From Verrucomicrobiota bacterium (GTDB taxonomy: Bacteria > Verrucomicrobiota > Verrucomicrobiia > Opitutales > Opitutaceae), in NCBI GenBank assembly GCA_028293545.1, contig JAQGOP010000039.1, positions 1-52,481 on the forward strand: a stretch of DNA of 52,481 nucleotides, given 5' to 3'. A program made the position numbers and the translations under genes. Below the pieces are notes generated by a model, which was not told the DNA's origin, did not search any database, and saw only the letters and a list, made by a program, of their open reading frames with translations. Shown here piece after piece: positions 32,091-39,265 of the stretch (the stretch's first letter is position 1; each line of letters opens with the position of its first letter).

Positions 32091-34505
32091 ATGTTAAGAA
32101 TCCTTCCGTACGAATTTTCGCTGGTGATGCGGCGATTGTGGCGAAGGCGGTCGCAGACGGCGCTGATGCTGGCGACGTTTGCCGTGTCGATCGGGCTGTC
32201 GCTGGTGAGCTGGTCGCTGTTCCACGCGATTTTCCTCCGTAATCCATCCTTTGATTCGCGCGGCGAACTCTGCGTGATCGAGCAGAAACCCGAAACGGAT
32301 TACTGGATCCAATCGAACAAGGACGAGGTCGAGGACTGGCAGGCGCAGCAGACAAGCTTCAGCGAGTTCGCGCCGGTGGTGCTGTACAACTCGTCGTTTC
32401 TGACGAACGCCGAAGGCACGGAGCGCATGCTCAGCGCGAATCTTTCGACCGCCGCGCTCAGGATGGTTGGAGCGCAACCGCTGCTGGGGCGGTTGTTCAC
32501 GGCGGACGAGGACAAACCAGGCTGCGCGCCGGTGATTCTGCTCAGCGAGGCAACGTGGCGGACCCGCTTCGCATCGGATCCAAACGTCGTAGGCAAGGTC
32601 ATGAAGCTGGACGGAAAGGCCGGGACCATCGTTGGGGTGATGCCGGCGGAGTTTCGCTTTCCGAACAACCAGCAGATCTGGCTGCCGATGGGATTCATCA
32701 GCGCGCTGACCTCCGATCCGACGCGGACCTATGATGTGGTGGGGCGGTTGAAACCGGGCGTGACGATCACGCGGGCGCTCGCGGATCTTACCATCATCCA
32801 GAACCGCCGGCCGAATCCCGTGGGATTGAAGATCAAGCCGATGGTGATCCCGTTCCGAAATTATTTTCTCAATCCCAGCGTGCGCATGAGCGCGGCGGTG
32901 CTGTTCGCGCTCTCGCTGCTCTTCGTCCTGGTCAGCTGCTCAAACGCGGCGAATCTCGCGATGATCGATTTCTTCGGGCGCCGGGTGGAAGTCGCCACGT
33001 CAGCCGCACTGGGAATTCCGCGTTGGGCCACGATCCGGCATGTTTGCCTGCAGGTTTTCGTCGTCGCCGTCATCGCGGCCTTGCTGGCCGTGACGGTCCT
33101 GGCCTTTGCGGCGCCGCATCTTCACGCCGCCCTCACCCAGATGAACGCGCCTTTCTGGCTCGAGTTTTCGTTGGGCGGACATCACGTGCTGATGGCCCTC
33201 GGACTCGCGACGTTTTCGACGGTGGTGGCGGTGCTGGTGCCGGCGGCGTACCTGCTGCTGCTCAATCCCGACGAGGTGATTCGGCGGGGCGCGGGCGGCA
33301 GTCGGGGCAGCGGACATTCGCAGTGGGGCCGGGTTTTGCTCGCGACGCAGATCGCGCTGCTGACCCTGCTGGCCGTGGCGGCGGGAGTATTGGTGCGGTC
33401 GAGCTATCATCTCGCTGATAACCGCCTCGGTTTCGATCCGGCTCCGGTGTTCCTGGCGAAGATGGGAATGCGGGAAGCGGACTTTCCGACCGTGGAATCG
33501 CGGCAGGCGACCTACCTGCGCATCGCGGACGAAGTGGCGCGCATTCCCGGCGTATCGGCTTCGAGCGTGGCGGACATCGCGCCAGGCTATCCGCTGCTGC
33601 CGAATTTCTTTTACGCTACGGATCCGGCCAAGCTGGCTGGGGGAAAATTCACCGGCGCCGCGCGAAGCTTCGCGGGTTCGGAAGGTTTTCTCCCGTCGCT
33701 CGCCATCCCGTTGGTGGCGGGCGAAGGGTTCACTCGCTCGGAAAAACCAGACGGACCGATTTACGCGATCATCAATCAATCGCTGGCCGACCGGCTCTGG
33801 CCAGATCACGACGCGATCGGGCGTCCACTCTACGCGCGCATGGGGATGAATCCGCAGGCGCCGATTGTGACTTTGGTCGTGCGTGGGATCACGCGCGACT
33901 TCCGCGCCTGCGGGCCGATGCGGGAGCAGAACGACTCGGTCCACATTTCCTATTACCAAGCAAAGGGCTTCTTCGCGTTCCTGCTGGTGCGCGGGGCAAA
34001 CGGCGTGCCGGACACCAAGGCGGTCCAGGATGCGGTCCGGCGGGTTGACTCCCGCGTCGCGCTTTATTTCCCCGACACCTTGCAGCACCAGATCGACCTC
34101 ACGGTGAGCCCGCTGCGCCTGACCACGAGATTGACGTCGCTCTTCGCCGTCGCCGCGGGAGTTCTATGTGCGGTGGGAATTTACAGCCTGACGGTCTCGC
34201 AGGTGCTGCAGCGTTCGCGTGAGTTCGGGATTCGGCTGGCGCTGGGGATCGAGCCGGGGCGGTTGTGGATTCGTTTCGCGCGCGGCTATCTGATCACCTC
34301 GGCCGGCGGCGTGGCGCTGGGGTTGCTCGCAGCGCTTCCCACCCTCGGCCTGCTGAAGTCGCTGATGTACGGCGTGAACCCATATGACCTGGCGACCTTC
34401 GCCGGTGTGACGATCGGCATACTCGTGATTTCCGCGCTCGCGTGCATCCCGAGCCTGTTTCGCCTGCTGCGGATTCATCCGGCCGACTGCCTGCGAAGCG
34501 TTTGA
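32091..34505 (+). CDS. ADOP-type duplicated MacB/FtsX permease
   Basis: This 804-residue membrane protein has the architecture twice repeated: TM helix, periplasmic MacB_PCD-like domain, then three TM helices of FtsX type. First half: TM1 near residues 20-45, FtsX-type segments near 265-405. Second half: LLATQIALLTLLAVAAGVLV, then a periplasmic domain, then LFAVAAGVLCAVGIYSLTVSQV with SREFGIRLALG, a typical MacB signature, and two more helices. The order and length fit the acidobacterial duplicated orphan permease group. No ATPase gene is beside it, as usual for this group. ATG 32091 (MLRILPYEF) starts the conserved region. Substrate is unknown. Confidence 0.88.
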   Translation: MLRILPYEFSLVMRRLWRRRSQTALMLATFAVSIGLSLVSWSLFHAIFLRNPSFDSRGELCVIEQKPETDYWIQSNKDEVEDWQAQQTSFSEFAPVVLYNSSFLTNAEGTERMLSANLSTAALRMVGAQPLLGRLFTADEDKPGCAPVILLSEATWRTRFASDPNVVGKVMKLDGKAGTIVGVMPAEFRFPNNQQIWLPMGFISALTSDPTRTYDVVGRLKPGVTITRALADLTIIQNRRPNPVGLKIKPMVIPFRNYFLNPSVRMSAAVLFALSLLFVLVSCSNAANLAMIDFFGRRVEVATSAALGIPRWATIRHVCLQVFVVAVIAALLAVTVLAFAAPHLHAALTQMNAPFWLEFSLGGHHVLMALGLATFSTVVAVLVPAAYLLLLNPDEVIRRGAGGSRGSGHSQWGRVLLATQIALLTLLAVAAGVLVRSSYHLADNRLGFDPAPVFLAKMGMREADFPTVESRQATYLRIADEVARIPGVSASSVADIAPGYPLLPNFFYATDPAKLAGGKFTGAARSFAGSEGFLPSLAIPLVAGEGFTRSEKPDGPIYAIINQSLADRLWPDHDAIGRPLYARMGMNPQAPIVTLVVRGITRDFRACGPMREQNDSVHISYYQAKGFFAFLLVRGANGVPDTKAVQDAVRRVDSRVALYFPDTLQHQIDLTVSPLRLTTRLTSLFAVAAGVLCAVGIYSLTVSQVLQRSREFGIRLALGIEPGRLWIRFARGYLITSAGGVALGLLAALPTLGLLKSLMYGVNPYDLATFAGVTIGILVISALACIPSLFRLLRIHPADCLRSV

Positions 34506-34531
34506 GGGAGCCGGTCGGAGACCGGCGCTAC
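34506..34531. repeat. GGTCGGAGACC-type hairpin filling the whole interval
   Basis: The perfect arms GCCGGTC (34510-34516) and GACCGGC (34520-34526) enclose GGA. The 26 bases are the entire gap between the TGA of the permease gene and the TAA of the convergent small gene. The loop-plus-stem GGTCGGAGACC is shared with the 38.3-kb pair, so it is one REP-like family. It may act as a bidirectional transcription stop. Confidence 0.85.
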
Positions 34532-34696
34532 TTACTCGAGCTTCCGCGCGATTTTCCACCCGGCCCACACGCCGACGATCGAGCCGATGCTGCTGACGAC
34601 GAACGACCATCCGAAACTCGCGCCGAAATAATCGGGGATCATCCAGCCGATGGTGCTCCCGATCGTGGTGCCGACCAGGATGCAGAGCTTGTTCAC
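34532..34696 (-). CDS. 54-residue two-helix membrane protein
   Basis: This small frame starts with GTG at 34696 and ends with TAA at 34532. It encodes two glycine-rich hydrophobic segments, LCILVGTTIGSTIGWMI and FVVSSIGSIVGVWAGW, with a short loop (PDYFGASF) and a basic end (KIARKLE). The pattern resembles small Gly-rich membrane proteins seen in Verrucomicrobia. Its start overlaps the stop of the upstream YCII-like gene by 4 bp (GTGA on the minus strand), so translation is probably coupled. Function unknown. The clean two-helix design and the overlap support it as real despite its size. Confidence 0.7.
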   Translation of the reverse strand: MNKLCILVGTTIGSTIGWMIPDYFGASFGWSFVVSSIGSIVGVWAGWKIARKLE

Positions 34697-35181
34697 GGCT
34701 TCGCGGCCGGCTTGGCGGCGAACTCGGGGTCACGCAACGCGCCCTTTTCAGTCATCCACGGATGAACCTCGATCTTGAAGCGACCCGTCGCCACCGCGGG
34801 GTCGGTCGCCGCAAGGGCGCGCGCTTCCTCGAGCGAGGCGCATTTGAAGATGAAAATCCCGCGCCAATCGCCGTTGTCCGAGAAGGGGCCCGCGACGAGC
34901 AATTTCCCGAGCGACGCCATGCGCTCCATGTTTCGCATGTGCAGCGACTGGATCTTGGTGCGGTCCTCCTTGTCGTAAGCCTCGAAATTCGGGCCCTTCG
35001 TGATCAGCGCGAAATAGTATGTCGTGAGGTCCGGGTCCATCGGCGCGGCCGGGGGCGGCGGTGGCGGGGTGGGCGCGGGATTGCGGACCATGGTGCCCGC
35101 GGGTTTTTTATCCTTTGCATGCGCAACGGCGATTCCGATCGAGCCTGCGAGAACGACGGCGAGAAAAAAACGCGATGACAT
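34693..35181 (-). CDS. Exported YCII-like domain protein
   Basis: This 162-residue protein starts MSSRFFLAVVLAGSIGIAVAHA, a signal peptide. A short Pro-rich spacer (APTPPPPPPAAP) precedes a YCII-like ferredoxin-fold domain (about residues 55-145: TYYFALITKGPNF, HMRNMERMASLGKLLVAGPFSD, GIFIFKCASLEEARAL, FKIEVHPW). YCII domains are usually cytosolic with a conserved His (here in LHMRNME) and Asp; an exported version with a spacer is less usual. The start 35181 was chosen over upstream in-frame ATGs because it begins the signal peptide. It overlaps the downstream 54-residue gene by 4 bp. Confidence 0.82.
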   Translation of the reverse strand: MSSRFFLAVVLAGSIGIAVAHAKDKKPAGTMVRNPAPTPPPPPPAAPMDPDLTTYYFALITKGPNFEAYDKEDRTKIQSLHMRNMERMASLGKLLVAGPFSDNGDWRGIFIFKCASLEEARALAATDPAVATGRFKIEVHPWMTEKGALRDPEFAAKPAAKP

Positions 35182-35310
35182 CCGCGCAGGTTGGTTCGCG
35201 GGAAACGGACACGCGAGCCGCATCTTATGGCGGGAAAACCCGTTCCTCATAGGGAGATTCATGCCGGCAATTCCCGTTTACTCACCTTGCGACGTGGCTA
35301 GGGTTTGCCC

Positions 35311-37137
35311 ATGAAGAAACGAAATTTCGCCGCCCCCCTGAGCGAAAACACCCACCTCCTGCGCTGGATCGAGAAAATGGTCGCGCTGTGCAAACCGGCG
35401 CGAATCCATTGGGTCGATGGTTCGAAGGCGGAGAACGACGAGCTCTGCGCGCAGATGGTCCGGGGCGGCACGTTCATCAAGCTGAACCAGAAGTTGTGGC
35501 CGGGATGTTATTACGCGCGCTCCGATGCGAACGACGTCGCACGGGTCGAGGACCGCACGTTCATCTGCTCGTTATCCAAGGAGGCTGCGGGCCCCACCAA
35601 CAACTGGGTCAATCCCTACGAGATGCGGCGCAAGCTCCGCGGCCTCTTCGCCGGCTGCATGTCCGGCCGCACGATGTACGTGCTGCCGTTCAGCATGGGC
35701 CCGGTCGGCGGACCGATGTCGCAGATCGGCGTGCAGTTGACGGACTCGCCCTATGTCGTCGTCAACATGCGCATCATGGCGCGCATCGGCACGCCGGTTT
35801 ACGCGGAGATCGACAAGGGCGAAAAACGCGTCGTGCCCTGCCTGCACTCCGTCGGTGCGCCGCTGAAAGCGGGGGCGAAAGATGTCCCCTGGCCGTGCAA
35901 CCCCGACAAATACATCGTCCATTTTCCCGAGAGCCGCGAGATCTGGAGTTATGGTTCCGGCTACGGCGGCAACGCGCTGTTGGGCAAGAAATGTTTCGCG
36001 CTGCGCATCGCGTCGAACCTGGCGCGGGACGAAGGCTGGATGGCGGAGCACATGCTCATCCTCGGCGTCGAGGATCCGAAGGGCGAAAAGACCTATGTCG
36101 CCGCGGCGTTCCCGAGCGCGTGCGGAAAGACGAATTTCGCGATGTTGATCCCGCCGGATCCTCTCAGGAAAAAAGGGTGGAAAGTTTGGACCGTCGGCGA
36201 CGACATCGCGTGGATCAAGCCGGACGCGGAAGGCCGCCTGCGCGCGATCAATCCGGAAACGGGTTTCTTCGGCGTGGCCCCGGGGACGTCGGCCAAGACG
36301 AACCCGAACGCGATGGCGACCCTGGCGAAGAACACGATCTTCACGAACGTCGCGCTCACGCCCGAGGGCGGCGTGTGGTGGGAAGGAATGACGGACCAGC
36401 CGCCGGCCGAGTGCACCGACTGGCAGGGGCGCAGATGGACGCCGGAAATTGCCCGGCAGACCGGGGCGAAGGCGGCGCATCCGAATGCGCGTTTCACCGC
36501 GCCGGCGGCACAGTGCCCGACGATCGATCCCGCGTGGGAAAACCCGGACGGCGTGCCGATCAGCGCGCTGATTTTCGGCGGGCGCCGGGCGACGACGATG
36601 CCCCTGATCTACCAGGCGTTCAACTGGAGCAGCGGAGTTTATATCGGGGCCACGATGGGTTCCGAGATGACGGCGGCCGCGGGTGGCACGCTGGGCAAAG
36701 TGCGCCGGGACCCGATGGCGATGCTTCCGTTCTGCGGCTACCACATGGGCGATTATTTGCGCCACTGGATCATGATGCAGAAAAAGCTCAGCGTGACGCC
36801 GCGCATTTTCCACGTGAACTGGTTCCGCAAGGACGCCGAGGGAAATTTCCTCTGGCCGGGCTTCCGCGAAAACATGCGCGTGCTGAAGTGGATCGTGGAC
36901 CGCACGCGCGGCCGCACTCTGGCGCAGGAAACGCCGATCGGCTGGATGCCGCGCTACGAGGACGTGGAGTGGTCTGGCATGAATTTCTCGCAGGAGAAAT
37001 GGAAGCAGATCATGGCCTTCGATCGCGGGGCCTGGCGCGCCGAGGTGATGGGCCACGAGGAACTTTTCCTGGATCTCCATGATCGCCTGCCCAAGGAAAT
37101 GATCTACGAACGCGAACTCCTGATCTGCCGGATGTAG
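35311..37137 (+). CDS. pckG: Phosphoenolpyruvate carboxykinase (GTP)
   Basis: This 608-residue cytosolic enzyme converts oxaloacetate and GTP to phosphoenolpyruvate and CO2, the entry step of gluconeogenesis. The family P-loop with the reactive cysteine reads [13 protein letters not shown]. Other conserved blocks are [49 protein letters not shown] (metal-binding Asp pair), [18 protein letters not shown] and the nucleotide-binding [16 protein letters not shown]. Length matches GTP-type enzymes, not the shorter ATP-type. ATG 35311 is chosen over a TTG six bases upstream. It is divergent from the YCII-like gene. With PutA and fumarylacetoacetase nearby, the region supports amino-acid use and gluconeogenesis, although they are not one operon. 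Confidence 0.97.
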   Translation: MKKRNFAAPLSENTHLLRWIEKMVALCKPARIHWVDGSKAENDELCAQMVRGGTFIKLNQKLWPGCYYARSDANDVARVEDRTFICSLSKEAAGPTNNWVNPYEMRRKLRGLFAGCMSGRTMYVLPFSMGPVGGPMSQIGVQLTDSPYVVVNMRIMARIGTPVYAEIDKGEKRVVPCLHSVGAPLKAGAKDVPWPCNPDKYIVHFPESREIWSYGSGYGGNALLGKKCFALRIASNLARDEGWMAEHMLILGVEDPKGEKTYVAAAFPSACGKTNFAMLIPPDPLRKKGWKVWTVGDDIAWIKPDAEGRLRAINPETGFFGVAPGTSAKTNPNAMATLAKNTIFTNVALTPEGGVWWEGMTDQPPAECTDWQGRRWTPEIARQTGAKAAHPNARFTAPAAQCPTIDPAWENPDGVPISALIFGGRRATTMPLIYQAFNWSSGVYIGATMGSEMTAAAGGTLGKVRRDPMAMLPFCGYHMGDYLRHWIMMQKKLSVTPRIFHVNWFRKDAEGNFLWPGFRENMRVLKWIVDRTRGRTLAQETPIGWMPRYEDVEWSGMNFSQEKWKQIMAFDRGAWRAEVMGHEELFLDLHDRLPKEMIYERELLICRM

Positions 37138-37154
37138 CGACCGGCAAAAGAGTT

Positions 37155-37275
37155 TTTAACCGCGAATGAACGCGAATCAGGAAGACCTCAAAGCCGGTTC
37201 TGTTTGGTCCCAACCTGGGGTCGGGTCATATTTAAAAAGGACCGGGCTCCGAATTCGCGCCCACTCGCGGTTAAA
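37155..37275. repeat. TTTAACCGCGAATG inverted pair with a GGGGTCGGGTCAT core
   Basis: The arms 37155-37178 and 37252-37275 are imperfect inverted repeats (20 of 24) of the TTTAACCGCGAATGAACGCG type. Between them lies CCTGGGGTCGGGTCAT, which resembles the terminal repeat of the RAYT at 1.3 kb. The structure fills most of the 176-bp gap between pckG and the next gene. Confidence 0.75.
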
Positions 37276-37313
37276 CGTCTGGAACGAAACCTGCCTGTGA
37301 CGGTATCAATCGC

Positions 37314-38129
37314 ATGACTCGTCGGATTTTCGTTTTTGTTTTTTTCCTGGTGACCTTGGGTGCGCTGCGCGCCGAGGAAACGCCGAACAATGCGGAAGGA
37401 GTGCCGCCGTTGCTGTATGACGCGCTCGCGAAGATCGCCGAGAATTTCGACCGCTGGGCTTATACCGAGACGCGCCAGGTCACGGACGACAAAGGCAAGG
37501 TGGAGGAGGACACCGTGGTTCGCTTCGATCCGTCCCAGCCTTACGCCGAGCAATACACGCCGATCAGGATCAAGGGAAAACCCCCGACCGAACGGCAGCT
37601 CAAGGAATACCGGAAACGCGGGGTAAAGCGTGCCGACCGTGTCGCGAAGGACGAAGCCGCCGGCCGGGAGCCCGGGAGCCATATTCCCCAGTTCGGCGTC
37701 AATGGCGGGACGACTTCGATTGACCTGGCCCATGCGGTCGTCGTCGACGAAACGGCGGGGAGCATCACTTACGAGGTCCCGCTCCGAAACGATGGCCGGG
37801 CGACGATCCCGGTGGAAAAATTCCGCCTGCTCGCGCGCGTCAACCGCGAGCGGCGCGCCTTCGAGAATATCGCGCTCAAGGTGCGCAGCGGATTTCGCGT
37901 CAAGCTGGTGCTCAAGGTGAAGAGCGGCGAAGCGAACATCGACTTCGGTGTGATCGATCCCAAACACGCGCCGGCGTTGACGAGCATCTCGGGCGATGCC
38001 ACGGCGTCGGTGATGTTCATGACCTTTGGCGGCAGCTTTGACCTGAAGCGCGCGGAGTTTAAGCGGGTGAAACCGTACAGCGAACGCTTCGGGGTGAAGA
38101 TCGGGCCGTTGAAGGCGCTGGATTTTTGA
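37314..38129 (+). CDS. Secreted protein of unknown function, paralogue A
   Basis: This 271-residue protein has a signal peptide (RRIFVFVFFLVTLGALRAEE). The mature part is beta-rich. Recognisable blocks are DRWAYTETRQV, VRFDPSQPYAEQYTP, GKPPTERQLKEYRKR and ITYEVPLRN. The next gene on the same strand encodes a protein with matching blocks (DRWAFTVKIKEF, ERYDPSKPGIARWEL, GQPPTDERRAEWQKR, IRYHVPLKN), so the two are paralogues. The combination suggests a lipoprotein-sorting-like or outer-membrane-associated beta fold, but I cannot name a family. It is likely monocistronic, because a repeat-rich 330-bp gap separates it from its paralogue. Confidence 0.8.
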   Translation: MTRRIFVFVFFLVTLGALRAEETPNNAEGVPPLLYDALAKIAENFDRWAYTETRQVTDDKGKVEEDTVVRFDPSQPYAEQYTPIRIKGKPPTERQLKEYRKRGVKRADRVAKDEAAGREPGSHIPQFGVNGGTTSIDLAHAVVVDETAGSITYEVPLRNDGRATIPVEKFRLLARVNRERRAFENIALKVRSGFRVKLVLKVKSGEANIDFGVIDPKHAPALTSISGDATASVMFMTFGGSFDLKRAEFKRVKPYSERFGVKIGPLKALDF

Positions 38130-38153
38130 AGGCGCGCTTCGCGCCTCGCCTGC

Positions 38154-38180
38154 GTAGCGCAGGCGGCCCGCCTGCTCGGA
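38154..38180 (+). repeat. REP-like palindrome, copy 8
   Basis: The core is intact and lies 24 bp after the stop of paralogue A. Confidence 0.95.
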
Positions 38181-38258
38181 AGCTGCGGCTGAGTTTTCCC
38201 TCGGACGGAGCCGAAACGCGCTCCCTCGCCGTGGGTAGACGATCATAGGACAGCTCGA

Positions 38259-38425
38259 ACGTAGGGCGCGGTCTCTGACCCGCCTCGGGGAAATGCGGCC
38301 TATAAAACGTGCCGAAGTTTTCAATTCGACGCTTTGGAAACTTGCGCTTCTTTGCGGCTCATATTCAGCCGGGTTGAACGGGGGTTGACGTTTCCCCGAG
38401 GCGGGTCGGAGACCGCGCCCTACGT
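38259..38425. repeat. Inverted pair of GGTCGGAGACC-type repeats (REPIN-like)
   Basis: The arms 38259-38293 and 38391-38425 are 35-bp inverted repeats with one mismatch, containing GGGCGCGGTCTCNGACCCGCC. Each arm has the GGTCNGAGACC stem also seen at 34506-34531. Two inverted REPs separated by about 100 bp is the REPIN/BIME arrangement, which can form one long hairpin in single-stranded DNA. Confidence 0.9.
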
Positions 38426-38459
38426 GCAACCCATGCCGAAGTTGGGGGTCTTTGGTGGC

Positions 38460-39173
38460 ATGCGTCATTTGTTTTGTTTCCTGCTCCTGTCTTCGGCCTT
38501 GGTGGCCGAGGTCGACGGTTCTTCCCAGTTGCTCAACTCCGCGGCGGAAAAATGGCTGTCGGAAGGCGACCGCTGGGCCTTCACCGTCAAGATCAAGGAA
38601 TTCTCCGGCGGCGAGGTGAAAGAGGAGCGGGTCGAACGCTACGATCCATCGAAGCCGGGGATTGCGCGCTGGGAATTGCTGGAAGTGAACGGCCAGCCTC
38701 CGACGGACGAGCGCCGCGCTGAATGGCAGAAACGGAAAACGAAAAAGCGGAAGGCCCAGCCAAAGATGCTAGGCGACTACCTGGATTTCGAAAGTGCGAC
38801 GATCGCTTCGGCGACGGCGCGCGACATCCGCTACCATGTGCCGCTGAAGAACAGCAACCGGTGGCTGTTTCCGGTCGATCGGGTGAACCTCACGGTCGCG
38901 GTGAATAAATCGACGCGCGAGATCGAGCAGATCGAAGCCGGCATCGACGAACCTTTCCGCGTGGCGCTCGGGCTGGCGCGGATCCTGAACGTCGACCTCG
39001 ACCTGCGGATCAATCCCGACAACCAAGCGGGCGTGCCCGACGGCCCGGCGACGGCCAAGCCCGAAGGCCAGGCCCATGTCGTGGTGAACCGTTTCGGCGA
39101 GCGCATCGAGTATTCATGGAGCAACTTCCAGCGGGTCACGCCGCATCCGGACAATGTGCTCAGCACCTTGTAG
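38460..39173 (+). CDS. Secreted protein of unknown function, paralogue B
   Basis: This 237-residue protein starts MRHLFCFLLLSSALVAEV, a signal peptide. The mature sequence parallels paralogue A: DRWAFTVKIKEF, VERYDPSKPG, NGQPPTDERRAEWQKRKTKKR (more basic than in A), IRYHVPLKNSNRWLFPVDRVNLTVAVN and a C-terminal FGERIEYSWSNFQRVTPH. The insert between the PPT block and the IRYHVPL block is shorter than in A. ATG 38460 was picked because earlier in-frame starts lie in repeat DNA. Function unknown; presumably periplasmic or outer-membrane associated like its paralogue. Confidence 0.8.
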   Translation: MRHLFCFLLLSSALVAEVDGSSQLLNSAAEKWLSEGDRWAFTVKIKEFSGGEVKEERVERYDPSKPGIARWELLEVNGQPPTDERRAEWQKRKTKKRKAQPKMLGDYLDFESATIASATARDIRYHVPLKNSNRWLFPVDRVNLTVAVNKSTREIEQIEAGIDEPFRVALGLARILNVDLDLRINPDNQAGVPDGPATAKPEGQAHVVVNRFGERIEYSWSNFQRVTPHPDNVLSTL

Positions 39174-39265
39174 CTCGAACGCCTTGAGCCGCTTCGTCGG
39201 GGTTGGACGCGGGTAAGCTCGAACAGCGCCCTGCGGAGAAATCGCTCCCACCCGCGGAGCCGAGG

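Larger units (their letters stand above)
38130..38459. other. 330-bp repeat-rich gap between paralogues
   Basis: No gene is supported. The interval begins with a small hairpin (GGCGCG/CGCGCC, 38131-38145) directly after the stop codon, followed by a REP palindrome (38154-38180) and the 35-bp inverted pair at 38259-38425. The open frame starting at 38334 runs through the right arm of that pair and is not believed. Confidence 0.7.

Noticed and set aside
38334..38459. Upstream extension of paralogue B
   Set aside because: It runs through the right arm of the REPIN-like pair; the signal peptide begins at 38460.
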